Notes under the pieces: generated by a model | Seen by the model: only the letters and a program-made list of their open reading frames with translations | What the model was told of the DNA's origin: nothing | Databases searched by the model: none | Program-made: the position numbers and the translations under genes | Part shown: piece after piece, positions 18,684 to 27,282 of the stretch | Layout of the letters: every line of letters starts with the position of its first letter | Numbering within the stretch: position 1 is the stretch's first letter | Source: Labilithrix sp. | Lineage (GTDB): Bacteria > Myxococcota_A > Polyangia > Polyangiales > Polyangiaceae | Length of the DNA stretch: 64,000 nucleotides | NCBI GenBank assembly: GCA_019637155.1 | Contig: JAHBWE010000006.1 | Coordinates: forward strand, 62,001 to 126,000 | Direction of reading: 5' to 3'

Positions 18684-21535
18684 GCGCGCACGTCGAGCGA
18701 GCGCCCGTCGGTCGTCACGACGACGGAGCCTTCCTGGTCCGTGCGTAATACACGTATCCGCGCGGCGTCGAGGTTCGTGAGGGCCTCTCCGTGGGGGTGG
18801 CCGAAGCGGTTCCGCACGCCGCACGACACGATCGCGACCTCCGGCGCGACGCGGGCGAGGAACGCGGGCGTCGACGACGTGCGCGAGCCGTGATGCCCGA
18901 CCTTCAGCACGTCGGCGCGGAGATCGACGCCGCCGCGGACGAGCTCCTCTTCTTCCGTGTGCTCCGCGTCGCCGGCGAAGAGCAGCGCCCGCTCGCCGTA
19001 GCGGATGCGCACGACGAACGAGTTGTCGTTCGCGCCGCGGTCCGGCGCCAGGGACGGGCACGGCGCGAGCACCTCGACGACCGCTCCGCCGAGCCGCCGC
19101 ACGCCGCAGAGCGCGCGTGGTCCGAGCACGGGCACGCCGCGCGCGCGGAGCTCGCGGAGCAGCTCGGCGTACGCGCCGCCGGTCCCTTCGTCCTCGCCCT
19201 GCCCCGTGTCCCAGAACGTCTCCGGCGTCGCGTGCGCGAGGGCGGCGGTGAGGCCGAGGAAGTGGTCGGGATGGGGATGGGAGAGGATCACGGCCGCGAG
19301 CCGTCGCCGCCGCCGCGCTTCGAGGAGCGCCCCGACCGCGCGCTCGCCCACGTCGATCGGGCTCCCCACCAAGCCGCCGCCGTCGATGAGCAGCGCGGAG
19401 CCGTCGGGCAGGTCGACGAGCGCGGCGTCGCCCTGCCCCACGTCGATGTAAGTTGCACGCAATACGCCGATCGGCGCGCCGCGCGCGCGGACGAGCAGCT
19501 CGAGCGCGACGAGGGAGACGGCGGCGGCGCCGAGCCAGCGCCGCGGGCGAGCGGCGAGCGCGGCGGCGGCGGCGGCGACGGCGCACACCGCGAGCTGCGC
19601 TGCGGTCGGGGCGGGGATCGGGACCGTGGCCCACGTGAAGCAATGCGCGACGAGACGGACGAGCACGAGCGCGCCGGACGCCGCGAGCGCGCATCCACGC
19701 TCCGCGTCCGCCCAGCCACCGAGCAGCGCATGGAGGAGGCAGAGCGGCAGCGCCGCGGCCTCCCCGATCGGCACCGCGACGAGGTTCGCGACGAGCCCCC
19801 CAAGCGCCAACTCCGGCGCAATCGTCGCAAGCACCGGCGCACACGCAACGGTCGCCCCCACCGTCGCCGCCAACGGCTTCGCGACGATCCCAAGAACGCG
19901 CCCAAGAACGCGCGCCCCCCACGCCCCACGCTCCGACGCATCGCCGCCCCATGTGTCGCCCCGTGCGTCGCCGCTCCGTGCGTCGCCGCCCCATGTGTCG
20001 CCCCGTGCGTCGCCGCTCCGTGCGTCGCCGCTCCGTGCGTCGCCGCCCCATGTGTCGCCCCGTGCGTCGCCGCCCCATGTGTCGCCCCATGTGTCGCCGC
20101 CCCTGGCGCCCCCATCCCCGGTTCCCTCCCCAAGCCGGGCCCCAGAAGCGGCCGCGAAAGCGGTCGCGAAGCGACCCTCGCGCTCCGCGCGAGGGCCGTG
20201 TCTGGGGTGGGGGTGTCGGGGGCAAAGCCCCCGACGTTGAGCAATACACGCTTCGATCGGGCGTGCGAGGGCGAGGAGGCCTCCGGTGGCGAGGGCGGAG
20301 AGGACGAACGAGACGTCGAAGGCGGCGAGGGGATCGGCGATGCTCATCGCGACGAGGGAGAGGCCGAGCGCGCGCCATGGCTCGGTGCGCCGGCCGAGCG
20401 CGCGCGCGAGGAGCACGACGGTGCACATCCACGCGGCGCGGATGGCGGAGCCGCTGCCGCCGGCGAGGTCGGCGTAGAGCCAGGCGCAGGGGATCCCCAC
20501 CGCCGCGGCGACGCGCATGACGTCGCCGCGCTCCGCGATCGCCGGCACGCGCAAGAGCGCCGCGCGCAGCAACGCGACGAACCCCATGACGACGAGCACG
20601 AGGTGCATCCCCGACACCGCGAGCAGATGCGCGAGCCCGCTCCGGCGAAACGCGCGCGCGTCGACGTCGGCGAGGTCGTCCTCCCCGAGCACGAGCGCGC
20701 GCGCCATCGGCGCGGTGTCGGCGGGGAACGTCGCGACGATGCGTGCGCGAAGCCGCACGCGGGCGCGATCGACCAGCGCGCCGGCGCCGAAGCCTCGCGT
20801 CGCGACGACGAGGTCCTCCGCGCCGCCGGAGAGCAACACACCCCGCCGCGCCGACGCAGGCCGCGGATCGCCGACCCCGTCGTTCCAGAACCGATACGGC
20901 GGCGCAAGCGACGCGATCCCCTCGACCCGATCGCCACGTCCAGGCACGACCATCGCGTCCGCATCGACATGAAGCGCAAGCCGCGTATCGCGTCGCCCGG
21001 CACCGTCGCCCGCCGCGGCGGCGTCGTGAGGCGCGAGCTGGAGTTCGGCACCGTCTCCCGTCGCGCCAGCGTCGTGAGGCGCGAGCCGGCGGGCGGGGCG
21101 CTCGGGGGCGCTGGCGGCGGGGCGCTTCTCGCCGTGGCAGTCGAGGCGGTCGGCGTCGACGATGATGCGGTAGCCGCCGCCGATGAGGGCGGGGGAGCGC
21201 GCGACGTGGCCTGCGAAGGTGCAGCGCGTCGGCCAGCCGCCCTCCGCGACGACGTCGGCGCGCGCGGCTTCGAAGCGGCGTAGCGTGAGCGCCGCGCGGC
21301 CGTAGCCGATCGCGAGCGCGACGGCGGCGAGCGCGACGAGCCACCTCCGTCGCCGCAGCAGGATCGCGATCGCGAGCGCCGCGCACGCCGTCTCGAGCGG
21401 CGCGACCAGGCCGAGCGCCCCTCCACACAGCGCGAGCCCGAGCCAGAGCACGGCGTCCTTCACGCGTGCGCCGGTTGCAGCGAGCGCGCCAACGTCGCGC
21501 TCGAGTCGTTCTCGGTGGTTGGCGTGCGTGACCAT
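18641..21535 (-). CDS. comEC: ComEC/Rec2-type DNA-uptake channel protein (carries repeats)
   Basis: About 964 residues from ATG at 21535. The N-terminal region has transmembrane segments and a DUF4131-like soluble part. The competence domain core holds [20 protein letters not shown] and [19 protein letters not shown]. The C-terminal metallo-beta-lactamase domain shows YIDVGQGDA (about 695), SHPHPDH (about 750) and [11 protein letters not shown] (about 877). ComEC transports single-stranded DNA across the inner membrane during transformation. Unusual inserts sit between two membrane segments: one copy of the palindromic repeat (about 432-466), then a GDTW/GDAR tandem repeat (about 476-533). 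Both keep the frame open, so the protein is predicted to be intact but about 100 residues longer than without them. Confidence 0.92.
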   Translation of the reverse strand: MVTHANHRERLERDVGALAATGARVKDAVLWLGLALCGGALGLVAPLETACAALAIAILLRRRRWLVALAAVALAIGYGRAALTLRRFEAARADVVAEGGWPTRCTFAGHVARSPALIGGGYRIIVDADRLDCHGEKRPAASAPERPARRLAPHDAGATGDGAELQLAPHDAAAAGDGAGRRDTRLALHVDADAMVVPGRGDRVEGIASLAPPYRFWNDGVGDPRPASARRGVLLSGGAEDLVVATRGFGAGALVDRARVRLRARIVATFPADTAPMARALVLGEDDLADVDARAFRRSGLAHLLAVSGMHLVLVVMGFVALLRAALLRVPAIAERGDVMRVAAAVGIPCAWLYADLAGGSGSAIRAAWMCTVVLLARALGRRTEPWRALGLSLVAMSIADPLAAFDVSFVLSALATGGLLALARPIEACIAQRRGLCPRHPHPRHGPRAEREGRFATAFAAASGARLGEGTGDGGARGGDTWGDTWGGDARGDTWGGDARSGDARSGDARGDTWGGDARSGDARGDTWGGDASERGAWGARVLGRVLGIVAKPLAATVGATVACAPVLATIAPELALGGLVANLVAVPIGEAAALPLCLLHALLGGWADAERGCALAASGALVLVRLVAHCFTWATVPIPAPTAAQLAVCAVAAAAAALAARPRRWLGAAAVSLVALELLVRARGAPIGVLRATYIDVGQGDAALVDLPDGSALLIDGGGLVGSPIDVGERAVGALLEARRRRRLAAVILSHPHPDHFLGLTAALAHATPETFWDTGQGEDEGTGGAYAELLRELRARGVPVLGPRALCGVRRLGGAVVEVLAPCPSLAPDRGANDNSFVVRIRYGERALLFAGDAEHTEEEELVRGGVDLRADVLKVGHHGSRTSSTPAFLARVAPEVAIVSCGVRNRFGHPHGEALTNLDAARIRVLRTDQEGSVVVTTDGRSLDVRAQFRSTTPMNGRLR
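19935..20106 (-). repeat. In-frame GDTW/GDAR minisatellite within comEC
   Basis: Units of 12 and 15 bases alternate; on the plus strand they read CGCCCCATGTGT, CGCCCCGTGCGT or CGCCGCTCCGTGCGT. About eleven units are present. They encode mixed [10 protein letters not shown] and GDARS pentamers on the minus strand. All unit lengths are multiples of three, so expansion or loss leaves the frame unchanged. The array lies about 30 bases from the palindromic repeat copy, in the loop between two membrane segments. Confidence 0.85.
20137..20240 (-). repeat. Palindromic repeat element, comEC copy
   Basis: Nearly identical to the unit at 40048-40152. It contains the outer stem arms CCCCAGA and TCTGGGG, the hairpin GGTCGCGAAGCGACC and the hairpin TCGGGGGCAAAGCCCCCGA. 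Compared with the 39838-40152 units, the first hairpin has T:A in place of G:C on both arms. On the minus strand it encodes [18 protein letters not shown] and [13 protein letters not shown], in frame with comEC. Confidence 0.88.
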
Positions 21536-21631
21536 ATGGCCCGGGCCGGCCGGGGCCAGGCCAGGGGCCAGTTGGAGAGCGTTGCGGCGAAGGCGGGTCT
21601 GTCGATACCCTGTGAGACGGCCGCGTCGTTC

Positions 21632-23320
21632 ATGAGTCAGCGTTTTTACCGGTGCCCACACTGCCGCATGCCGCATGCAGCGTCGGAGCGGTTGTGCCCG
21701 AACACCGGGCTCCGCCTCGAGCCGCGCCGGCAGACCGCCGATCCGCGTGAAGCGCGCGAGTCGCGGGACGCCTCCGCCCGCGCCGGCGCCCCTCCCGTCG
21801 TGCCCCCGCCCGCCGCGTCGAAGCCCCGCGTCGCCGACGCCCCGTCTCCCGGCCGCGAGCCCACCCGCGAGCAAGAAGAGCTGATCGGCAAGACGATCAA
21901 CGGTCGCTACCAGATCAAGGGCATCCTCGGCGAAGGCGGGATGGGCACCGTCTACGACGCCGAGCACCTCGGCCTCAGCCGGCAGGTCGCGGTGAAGGTG
22001 CTGAGCCCGTCGCAGGCGAAGAAGCGCGTCGCGGTGAAGCGCTTCCAACAGGAGGCGCGCGCGGCGGGCGGCATCGGTCACCCCAACATCTGCGAGGTCT
22101 ACGACCTCGGCCAGCTCGAGGACGGCAGCCCCTTCCTCGTGATGGAGCGCCTCGGCGGGCAGACCCTCGCCGATCGCATCGGCAAGGAAGGCGGGCTTCC
22201 GTACGGCGACGTCGTCGAGATCATGTCGCAGGTGCTCTCCGGCCTCGTCGCCGCGCACGAGAAGGGCATCATCCATCGCGACATCAAGCCCGAGAACATC
22301 TTCCTCGCGCGGCGCGTGGGGGCGCAGCCGATCATCAAGCTGCTCGACTTCGGCGTCTCGAAGATGCTGCCCGAGTTCCAGACGAGCGAGGACGCGCTCG
22401 ACCTCACGCGCACCGGCATGGTGATGGGCACGCCCTATTACATGTCGCCCGAGCAAGCGCGCGGCGAGCGCAACCTCGACGGCCGCGTCGACGTCTACGC
22501 GTGCGGCGTCGTCCTCTACGAGGCGATCGCCGGCAAGCGGCCCTTCCTCGCGCCGAACTACAACGCGCTCCTCCTCGCGATCATCAACAACTCACCGCGC
22601 CCGCTGCGCGACTACCGGCCGAACATCCCGCCCGAGCTCGAGATCATCATCGCGCGCGCGATGGCGAAGAGCCGCGCCGATCGCTACGAGTCGGCGAAGG
22701 CGTTCCTGCGCGACCTCTCGCCGGTGCCGGCCGCGGAGCCGAGCGCGAGCCGCCTCCCGCCGCCGCCCACCCCGGAAGAGCGCCGTCGCGCGCCCGTCCT
22801 CGGCGGCCAGGCGAGCGCGCCGCGGTCCCGCCGCGAGACGGGCCCGATCTTCGAGCCGCCCCGATCTCGGCGCGTCCCCGAGCCGCCGCCCTCGCGTCCC
22901 GCCGCGCCGTCGCGCCCGCACAGCGACTCGATCGACATCCCGATCGTCGTCGACGAGGAGGACAACACCGAGATCTATCAGCCGCGCCACGCGCCGCCGC
23001 CCGCGCCTTCGCGCCCGCGCACGACCCCGCGCTGGACCGAGCCGCAGACGCACCTCACCGCGCCGACCGCGCCGTCCGCGCCCACCGCGCCCACCGCGCC
23101 GACCGCCCCCGCGCGTTCGAGCCGCCCGCGCGATCGCGACCGCGAGCCGCCGCCGCCGCCGATCGTCGAGACGAGCGGCCCCTACTTCGACGAGATGCCG
23201 ACCACGATCCCGGACCGCCCCGCGTCGTCGCGGCGGCAGGAGCCGCCGTTCAACCCGGAGGAGACGGTCCAGGCGGGCAAAGGCGTGCTGCCCGAGCTCG
23301 ATCGCCGCCGCCGCCGCTGA
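21632..23320 (+). CDS. Ser/Thr protein kinase with N-terminal zinc ribbon
   Basis: 562 residues from ATG at 21632. The first 30 residues form a Cys-based ribbon (CPHCRMPHAASERLCPNTG), where the fourth ligand is unclear. The kinase domain runs about 88-370: GEGGMG loop, VAVKVL Lys, HRDIKPEN (about 215), LLDFGVSK and TPYYMSPEQARGE. The last about 190 residues are disordered and rich in Pro, Arg and Ser, including repeated APTAP units. There is no membrane span, so it is a cytoplasmic kinase. It is divergent from comEC (96-base gap). Substrates are unknown. Confidence 0.92.
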   Translation: MSQRFYRCPHCRMPHAASERLCPNTGLRLEPRRQTADPREARESRDASARAGAPPVVPPPAASKPRVADAPSPGREPTREQEELIGKTINGRYQIKGILGEGGMGTVYDAEHLGLSRQVAVKVLSPSQAKKRVAVKRFQQEARAAGGIGHPNICEVYDLGQLEDGSPFLVMERLGGQTLADRIGKEGGLPYGDVVEIMSQVLSGLVAAHEKGIIHRDIKPENIFLARRVGAQPIIKLLDFGVSKMLPEFQTSEDALDLTRTGMVMGTPYYMSPEQARGERNLDGRVDVYACGVVLYEAIAGKRPFLAPNYNALLLAIINNSPRPLRDYRPNIPPELEIIIARAMAKSRADRYESAKAFLRDLSPVPAAEPSASRLPPPPTPEERRRAPVLGGQASAPRSRRETGPIFEPPRSRRVPEPPPSRPAAPSRPHSDSIDIPIVVDEEDNTEIYQPRHAPPPAPSRPRTTPRWTEPQTHLTAPTAPSAPTAPTAPTAPARSSRPRDRDREPPPPPIVETSGPYFDEMPTTIPDRPASSRRQEPPFNPEETVQAGKGVLPELDRRRRR

Positions 23321-23341
23321 GCGAAAGCGAACCCCGAGGAG

Positions 23342-24115
23342 CTACATCCCGAGCACGGCGCCGACGGCGCCGACGAGGCCGCCGAGGATCCCGAGGCCGG
23401 CCATTACCACGCCGACGATGAAGCCGGTGAGGAGCTTGCTCGTGAGCTGCTCCTCCGTCTTGTTCGTGAGGATGAGCTCGCCGTGCGTGCCCATGCCGTG
23501 GAACATCACGAGCTGGCTGCCCGGCACCATGCGGTACCCGTCGTGCACCGGCGGGCCCGCGTCGCGGCGTGACGGACCGAGCGCGTAGAGCGGATCGTTC
23601 GGCGAGAGGACCTCCTCCTCGTAGCGCATGCTCTTGTTGAAGCCGAGCCACGACGTGCTCTTCAGCCCGCGCGACTGGAGGAACCCCTCGAGGTGGGGGG
23701 CGGCGTCGTTGAACGTGCCGCTCGACGCGATGTTCTGCTTGTCGAGCATCACGTTCGCGCCGTTCGGGAGGATGCGCGCCATCTGACCGGAGCCGTCGTC
23801 GACCATGAACGGCCGCTGGTCGATCTCCGTGAGGATGGTGTGCCAGTAGGTATTTCGGCCGGACGACCGAAGCTCCTGCACCGTGACCCGGCACCATACC
23901 GCGTGGCGCCCGCTGAACGGCGTCTGGAGCACCCCCTGCTCGCTCGGCTGGATACGCCCCTTGATCTCGACGACGTTGTTGCCCGGTGCCTGCGCGATCG
24001 GCGACGTCGGCGTCGCGATGATGCGCTGGCGCCGCTGGAAGTTCTTGATGTTCACCACCGTGACGATGGCGCCGATGAGGAACAGGATCCCGCCGATGAC
24101 GAGCAGTACGGCCAT
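23342..24115 (-). CDS. GIDE-domain membrane protein (MUL1/GIDE-like, no RING)
   Basis: 257 residues with an N-terminal membrane span (MAVLLVIGGILFLIGAIVTVV) and a C-terminal hydrophobic span (LLTGFIVGVVMAGLGILGGLV). Between them is a beta-rich domain: VVEIKGRIQPSEQ, TPFSGRHAVWCRVTVQELRSS, RPFMVDDGSGQMARILPNGANV. This matches the GIDE domain of mitochondrial E3 ligase MUL1 and of many bacterial membrane proteins. The C-terminal RING finger is absent, as in bacterial members. The function in bacteria is unknown. It is convergent with the kinase and divergent from the small gene at 24175. Confidence 0.75.
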   Translation of the reverse strand: MAVLLVIGGILFLIGAIVTVVNIKNFQRRQRIIATPTSPIAQAPGNNVVEIKGRIQPSEQGVLQTPFSGRHAVWCRVTVQELRSSGRNTYWHTILTEIDQRPFMVDDGSGQMARILPNGANVMLDKQNIASSGTFNDAAPHLEGFLQSRGLKSTSWLGFNKSMRYEEEVLSPNDPLYALGPSRRDAGPPVHDGYRMVPGSQLVMFHGMGTHGELILTNKTEEQLTSKLLTGFIVGVVMAGLGILGGLVGAVGAVLGM

Positions 24116-24174
24116 GGACTCGATGCTACAGGATGCAGCGCCGCGCGCCGTCTGCTAGAAGGGTGACAAATCGC

Positions 24175-24459
24175 ATGTCGATGAAGCGTGCCAAGCAGCG
24201 GACGGGCGGTCGCGAGAAGGACATCGAGACCGACTTCTGGGCCAAACCCACCCAACCCGAGAAGAGCTGGGAGGAGCAAGTCGAAGGCAAGGAGGACGAG
24301 AGCTTCGTCCCCTACCGCCTCGCGGACAAGTACACCAAGGGGCAGCTCTTGCTGCACACCAAGTTCGGCAAAGGCGTCGTCGTCGACGCCGACACGTCGC
24401 GGGTCGAGATCCTCTTCCAGGAAGGGAAGAAGAAGCTCGGTCACGGTCAGGCGTCGTAG
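24175..24459 (+). CDS. Small protein with KFGKGVV (SH3/Tudor-like) motif
   Basis: 94 residues from ATG at 24175, with AGAAGGG nine bases upstream; ATG 24181 is possible. The N-terminus is charged. The C-terminal half (YTKGQLLLHTKFGKGVVVDADTSRVEILFQEGKKKLGHG) has the pattern 'hydrophobic, FGKGVV, then a strand of self-binding residues'. It is shared by small SH3-like folds such as the C-terminus of PcrA/UvrD and CarD-like proteins. It may bind a protein or nucleic acid, which is an inference. It directly precedes the VOC gene, with the stop codon adjoining the next ATG, so it is the first gene of a run of three. Confidence 0.75.
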   Translation: MSMKRAKQRTGGREKDIETDFWAKPTQPEKSWEEQVEGKEDESFVPYRLADKYTKGQLLLHTKFGKGVVVDADTSRVEILFQEGKKKLGHGQAS

Positions 24460-24810
24460 ATGATCGCCGGCGGCATGGTCACGCTGTTCGTGCGTGACGC
24501 GAAGGTCGCCGTCCGCTTCTACGTCGAGACGCTCGGCATGAAGCTCGTCGCCGAGCGCGACGGCGCGGCGACGCTCGACGCCGGCGACGGCTTCCTCGTC
24601 GAGCTCCAGAACGGCGCGCTGGCCAAGACGCGCTCCGAAGACGGAACACCATCTCCCCGCGGCGAAGCGCCGGTGCCGCTCGTCACCTTCTACCCGAAGG
24701 TCCCGCTCGCGGAGGCGATCGCGATCTACGAGAACCGCGGCGTCGTCTTCGACGAGGACGGCCGCTTCGCGGACGCCGACGGCAACGCGCTCTGCCTGCG
24801 AGCGCGTTGA
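24460..24810 (+). CDS. VOC/glyoxalase superfamily protein
   Basis: 116 residues of a single vicinal-oxygen-chelate domain. Typical elements are VTLFVRDAKVAVRFYVETLGM at the start, ATLDAGDGFLVELQ, and the second beta-alpha-beta unit PLVTFYPKVPLAEAIAIYE with FADADGNALCLRAR. Metal ligands cannot be assigned confidently, and the protein lacks an obvious His at the first ligand position. Its start codon abuts the upstream stop and its stop overlaps the next TTG (TTGA), so translation of the three genes is likely coupled. Confidence 0.82.
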   Translation: MIAGGMVTLFVRDAKVAVRFYVETLGMKLVAERDGAATLDAGDGFLVELQNGALAKTRSEDGTPSPRGEAPVPLVTFYPKVPLAEAIAIYENRGVVFDEDGRFADADGNALCLRAR

Positions 24811-25886
24811 GCGCCGCTACCCTCCTCTTCCCGCCGCGTCCGCGCGGATTGAAAGGGCGCGCGACCGAGCTCACCGTCCTCGCGCGCACGATCGAGCAGA
24901 CGAAGCCCGCGCGCCTCGCGCTCGTCGGCGCGGGCGGGAGCGGCAAGTCCATGCTCGCCGCCGCGCTCGCGTACCGGCTCCCGATGCCGCGCGACTGGTT
25001 CCGCATCGGCGCGTGGGACTACCGCACGCTCCTCGAGATGCTCGCGCTGCGCTGGGGCACGACGCGCGACCGCCGCGCGATCGAAGGCGCGCTCCGGCGC
25101 TTCCTCGCGCGTGAAGAGCGGCTCGTCGTGCTCGACAACCACGAGGACGACGCCGCGACCGCGCGCCTGCTCGACACCCTCGCCGGGACGAAGGCGACGT
25201 TCCTCGTCACCGCGCGCCGCTGCCTCCTCGCCGGCGTCCTCATTTTCCCCGTCACCGCGCCGCTCGTCACCGCGGGCAAGACCGCGTTCCCTCGCGTCGC
25301 CGCGCTCACGCGCACGTTGCGCTGGAACCCGCTCGCGCTCGACATCGCCGACGCGATCGTCGGCTCGCGCGCGGTGAGCGTCGCCGCGCTCGCGCGCTTC
25401 CTCGACGCGCAGGGCATCGGCCGCGTGCGCGTCATCGATCACGAGGACGACCTGCCCGAGGTCTCGCTCCTCGTCGACTGGGCGTGGGAGCGGCTGCCTG
25501 CTGCGAGCCGGCGCGTGCTCGCCGTCCTCGCGCACGCGTTCGGCGACCACGTCGACGCGCGCTCGCTCGCGACGCTCGCCGACTGCGACGAGGACGCGAT
25601 CGCGCCGCTCGAGCGCTGGCACCTCGTGCAGGAGTCGATGCCGCGCCGCTTCGCGCTCCACGCCGTCGTCCGCTACGCGCTGCAGAAGCGCACGACCGCC
25701 GACGCGGCGCGGACATTCGTGTATTACATGGATTTGCTGGAAAACGAGCCGGAGCGGATCGACGCCGAGCAGACGCACCTCTTCGCCGCGATGGACCACG
25801 CCCATCGCACGTCGGACATGCACGGCATGCTCCGCGTGGAGCGGCTCCTCTCGCGCTTGGAAGCGGGCCCCTCGCGCGGTCGATGA
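24807..25886 (+). CDS. STAND-type P-loop ATPase fragment or short NB-ARC-like protein
   Basis: 359 residues from TTG at 24807, overlapping the VOC stop codon. Walker A is GAGGSGKS (about 41-48) and a Walker B-like strand is RLVVLDNHEDD (about 106). A helical region with RWNPLALDIADAIVGSR and LPAASRRVLAVLAHAFGDHVDARSLATLA follows; it resembles the winged-helix part of NB-ARC/AfsR-like ATPases. The usual C-terminal TPR, WD or LRR sensor is missing, and the protein ends soon after LLSRLEAGPSRGR. It could be a shortened signalling ATPase or a functional minimal one. The function is unknown. Confidence 0.7.
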   Translation: MSAATLLFPPRPRGLKGRATELTVLARTIEQTKPARLALVGAGGSGKSMLAAALAYRLPMPRDWFRIGAWDYRTLLEMLALRWGTTRDRRAIEGALRRFLAREERLVVLDNHEDDAATARLLDTLAGTKATFLVTARRCLLAGVLIFPVTAPLVTAGKTAFPRVAALTRTLRWNPLALDIADAIVGSRAVSVAALARFLDAQGIGRVRVIDHEDDLPEVSLLVDWAWERLPAASRRVLAVLAHAFGDHVDARSLATLADCDEDAIAPLERWHLVQESMPRRFALHAVVRYALQKRTTADAARTFVYYMDLLENEPERIDAEQTHLFAAMDHAHRTSDMHGMLRVERLLSRLEAGPSRGR

Positions 25887-26417
25887 TCACTTGCGGCAGC
25901 CGGGCCTCTCCATCGCCTTCTTCACGGCGTTGCAGTCCTTCGCCGCCTCGATCTCCTTCGCGCAGGCCGGTGAGATGCGGGTGCGGAAGGGATTGGTGCA
26001 CCCGACGCAGCAGCCTTCGTCGCTGACGCCCACGCAGTCGACGGCGCGCCCGCACGCGTTCGGAGGCAGCGTCGCGCCGGCGTTGGGCGGGCAGTCGATC
26101 GGCGTATCGCCGGACGTCGCGCTCTCGTGGAGGAAGCACCGTCGTGCTGGGCCGTCGAAGATGAAGCATGGCTCGTTCCTGACGTCGTCTCTGCATCGCG
26201 GCAGGTCCGTTCGCGGCGGCGGCGGCGGTGGCGGCTCGGCGTCCGGAGCGCTCACCGCAGGGAGCGTGGAGGACGCGAGGGCCGGCGCGCCCGCTTCGAC
26301 CTCGACAGGCTCCACCGCCGCGGGCGCCGGCGCCGCTGCCGGCGGCGGCGAAGGTGCTCCACACGCAACGCCGAACGAGGTGCCGACGAGCAAGACCGCA
26401 ACGACACGCGCGCTCAC
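25887..26417 (-). CDS. Cysteine-rich lipoprotein with Ala/Pro linker
   Basis: 176 residues from GTG at 26417. The lipobox is GVAC. Residues about 22-70 are Ala/Pro/Val-rich and end in a run of seven prolines. The globular part has about ten Cys (LPRCRDDVRNEPCFIF, CVGVSDEGCCVGCTNPF, CAKEIEAAKDCNAV). I do not recognise the family, but the architecture is common in Sorangiineae. It ends directly at the stop of the convergent STAND gene. A second Cys-rich lipoprotein lies just upstream on the same strand at 26457-27194. Confidence 0.72.
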   Translation of the reverse strand: MSARVVAVLLVGTSFGVACGAPSPPPAAAPAPAAVEPVEVEAGAPALASSTLPAVSAPDAEPPPPPPPRTDLPRCRDDVRNEPCFIFDGPARRCFLHESATSGDTPIDCPPNAGATLPPNACGRAVDCVGVSDEGCCVGCTNPFRTRISPACAKEIEAAKDCNAVKKAMERPGCRK

Positions 26418-26456
26418 CGCGTGAATCTACTCGTCCTGCGTTCCCAACGGGTCACT

Positions 26457-27194
26457 TCAGTAGAGGCACCCTCCCGAGACGCCGCGGCGGCCGCACTTGC
26501 AGCTTCCCGAGCGACAGCTGTAGCAGTCCGACGAGCACTTCGAGCTGCAGCTGCTGTCCGAGGTGCACTCGCTGCTGCTGCCCGACGAGCCTCCGCCGCC
26601 GCTGCTCGACGGCGACGCAGGCGCCTTCCACTTCAGCCCCGCGCACGACGACGCCGGGCCCTTCTCCGAGCACGCTCGCTTCACGCGCGCGGACGACATG
26701 CACGCGCTCACCTCGGTGTGCTCGCCGTAGCCCGGGCGTCCTTCGCACGTGCCGTAGTGGCCGTTGCACGAGCACGGGTGGCCGGTGACCGGGCTCGTCG
26801 ACTCGCAGCACAGGCTGTCCTTCTCCGTCTTGACGCAGTTGCTCCGGCGGACGTCCGCGCTCTCGAGCTGCGACGCGCCCGGGACGAAATCGCAGTTGCA
26901 CTCGTCGCTGCTGTCGATGTGCGCGCACACGTACGTCGAGCACTCGCACGTCGTCGACTCGCCGGCGGCGTCGAGATCGAAGCAGCACTGCCAATCGCCC
27001 GCGCCGCAGGAGTCGACGGGCGACTCGTCCTGTCCGAGCGAGAACGTCTCGGTCGAGCAGCGGCAGCCGAGCGAGGACTTCGCGCAGTAGATCTTCGCGG
27101 CCGGCGCGCTCGTGCCCGAAGAGCCGGACGAGCACGCCACGAGGAGGATGCCGATGGCACCGACGGCAGCGGCCACGCGCTGTGCGATACGCAT
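26457..27194 (-). CDS. Cysteine-rich lipoprotein with Ser/Gly linker
   Basis: 245 residues; the lipobox is LLVAC. The mature protein has more than 25 Cys. They occur as CRCSTETF, WQCCFDL, CECSTYVC, CNCDF and CSCNGHYGTC, and then a Ser/Gly-rich stretch and a Cys-rich tail (CTSDSSCSSKCSSDCYSC...CKCGRRG). The layout suggests two disulfide-rich domains joined by a flexible linker. The tail recalls short EGF- or toxin-like knots but matches no family I can name. It is divergent from the LuxR-type regulator at 27283, with an 88-base gap. Confidence 0.78.
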   Translation of the reverse strand: MRIAQRVAAAVGAIGILLVACSSGSSGTSAPAAKIYCAKSSLGCRCSTETFSLGQDESPVDSCGAGDWQCCFDLDAAGESTTCECSTYVCAHIDSSDECNCDFVPGASQLESADVRRSNCVKTEKDSLCCESTSPVTGHPCSCNGHYGTCEGRPGYGEHTEVSACMSSARVKRACSEKGPASSCAGLKWKAPASPSSSGGGGSSGSSSECTSDSSCSSKCSSDCYSCRSGSCKCGRRGVSGGCLY

Positions 27195-27282
27195 GATTCG
27201 TCTTCATACCGTGCGACCCGCCGTCGTCGCTTTGGTCATTTCTTTGCCGCGGCGGCGTCAATTGAGCAACTCGTTCGGCGTC

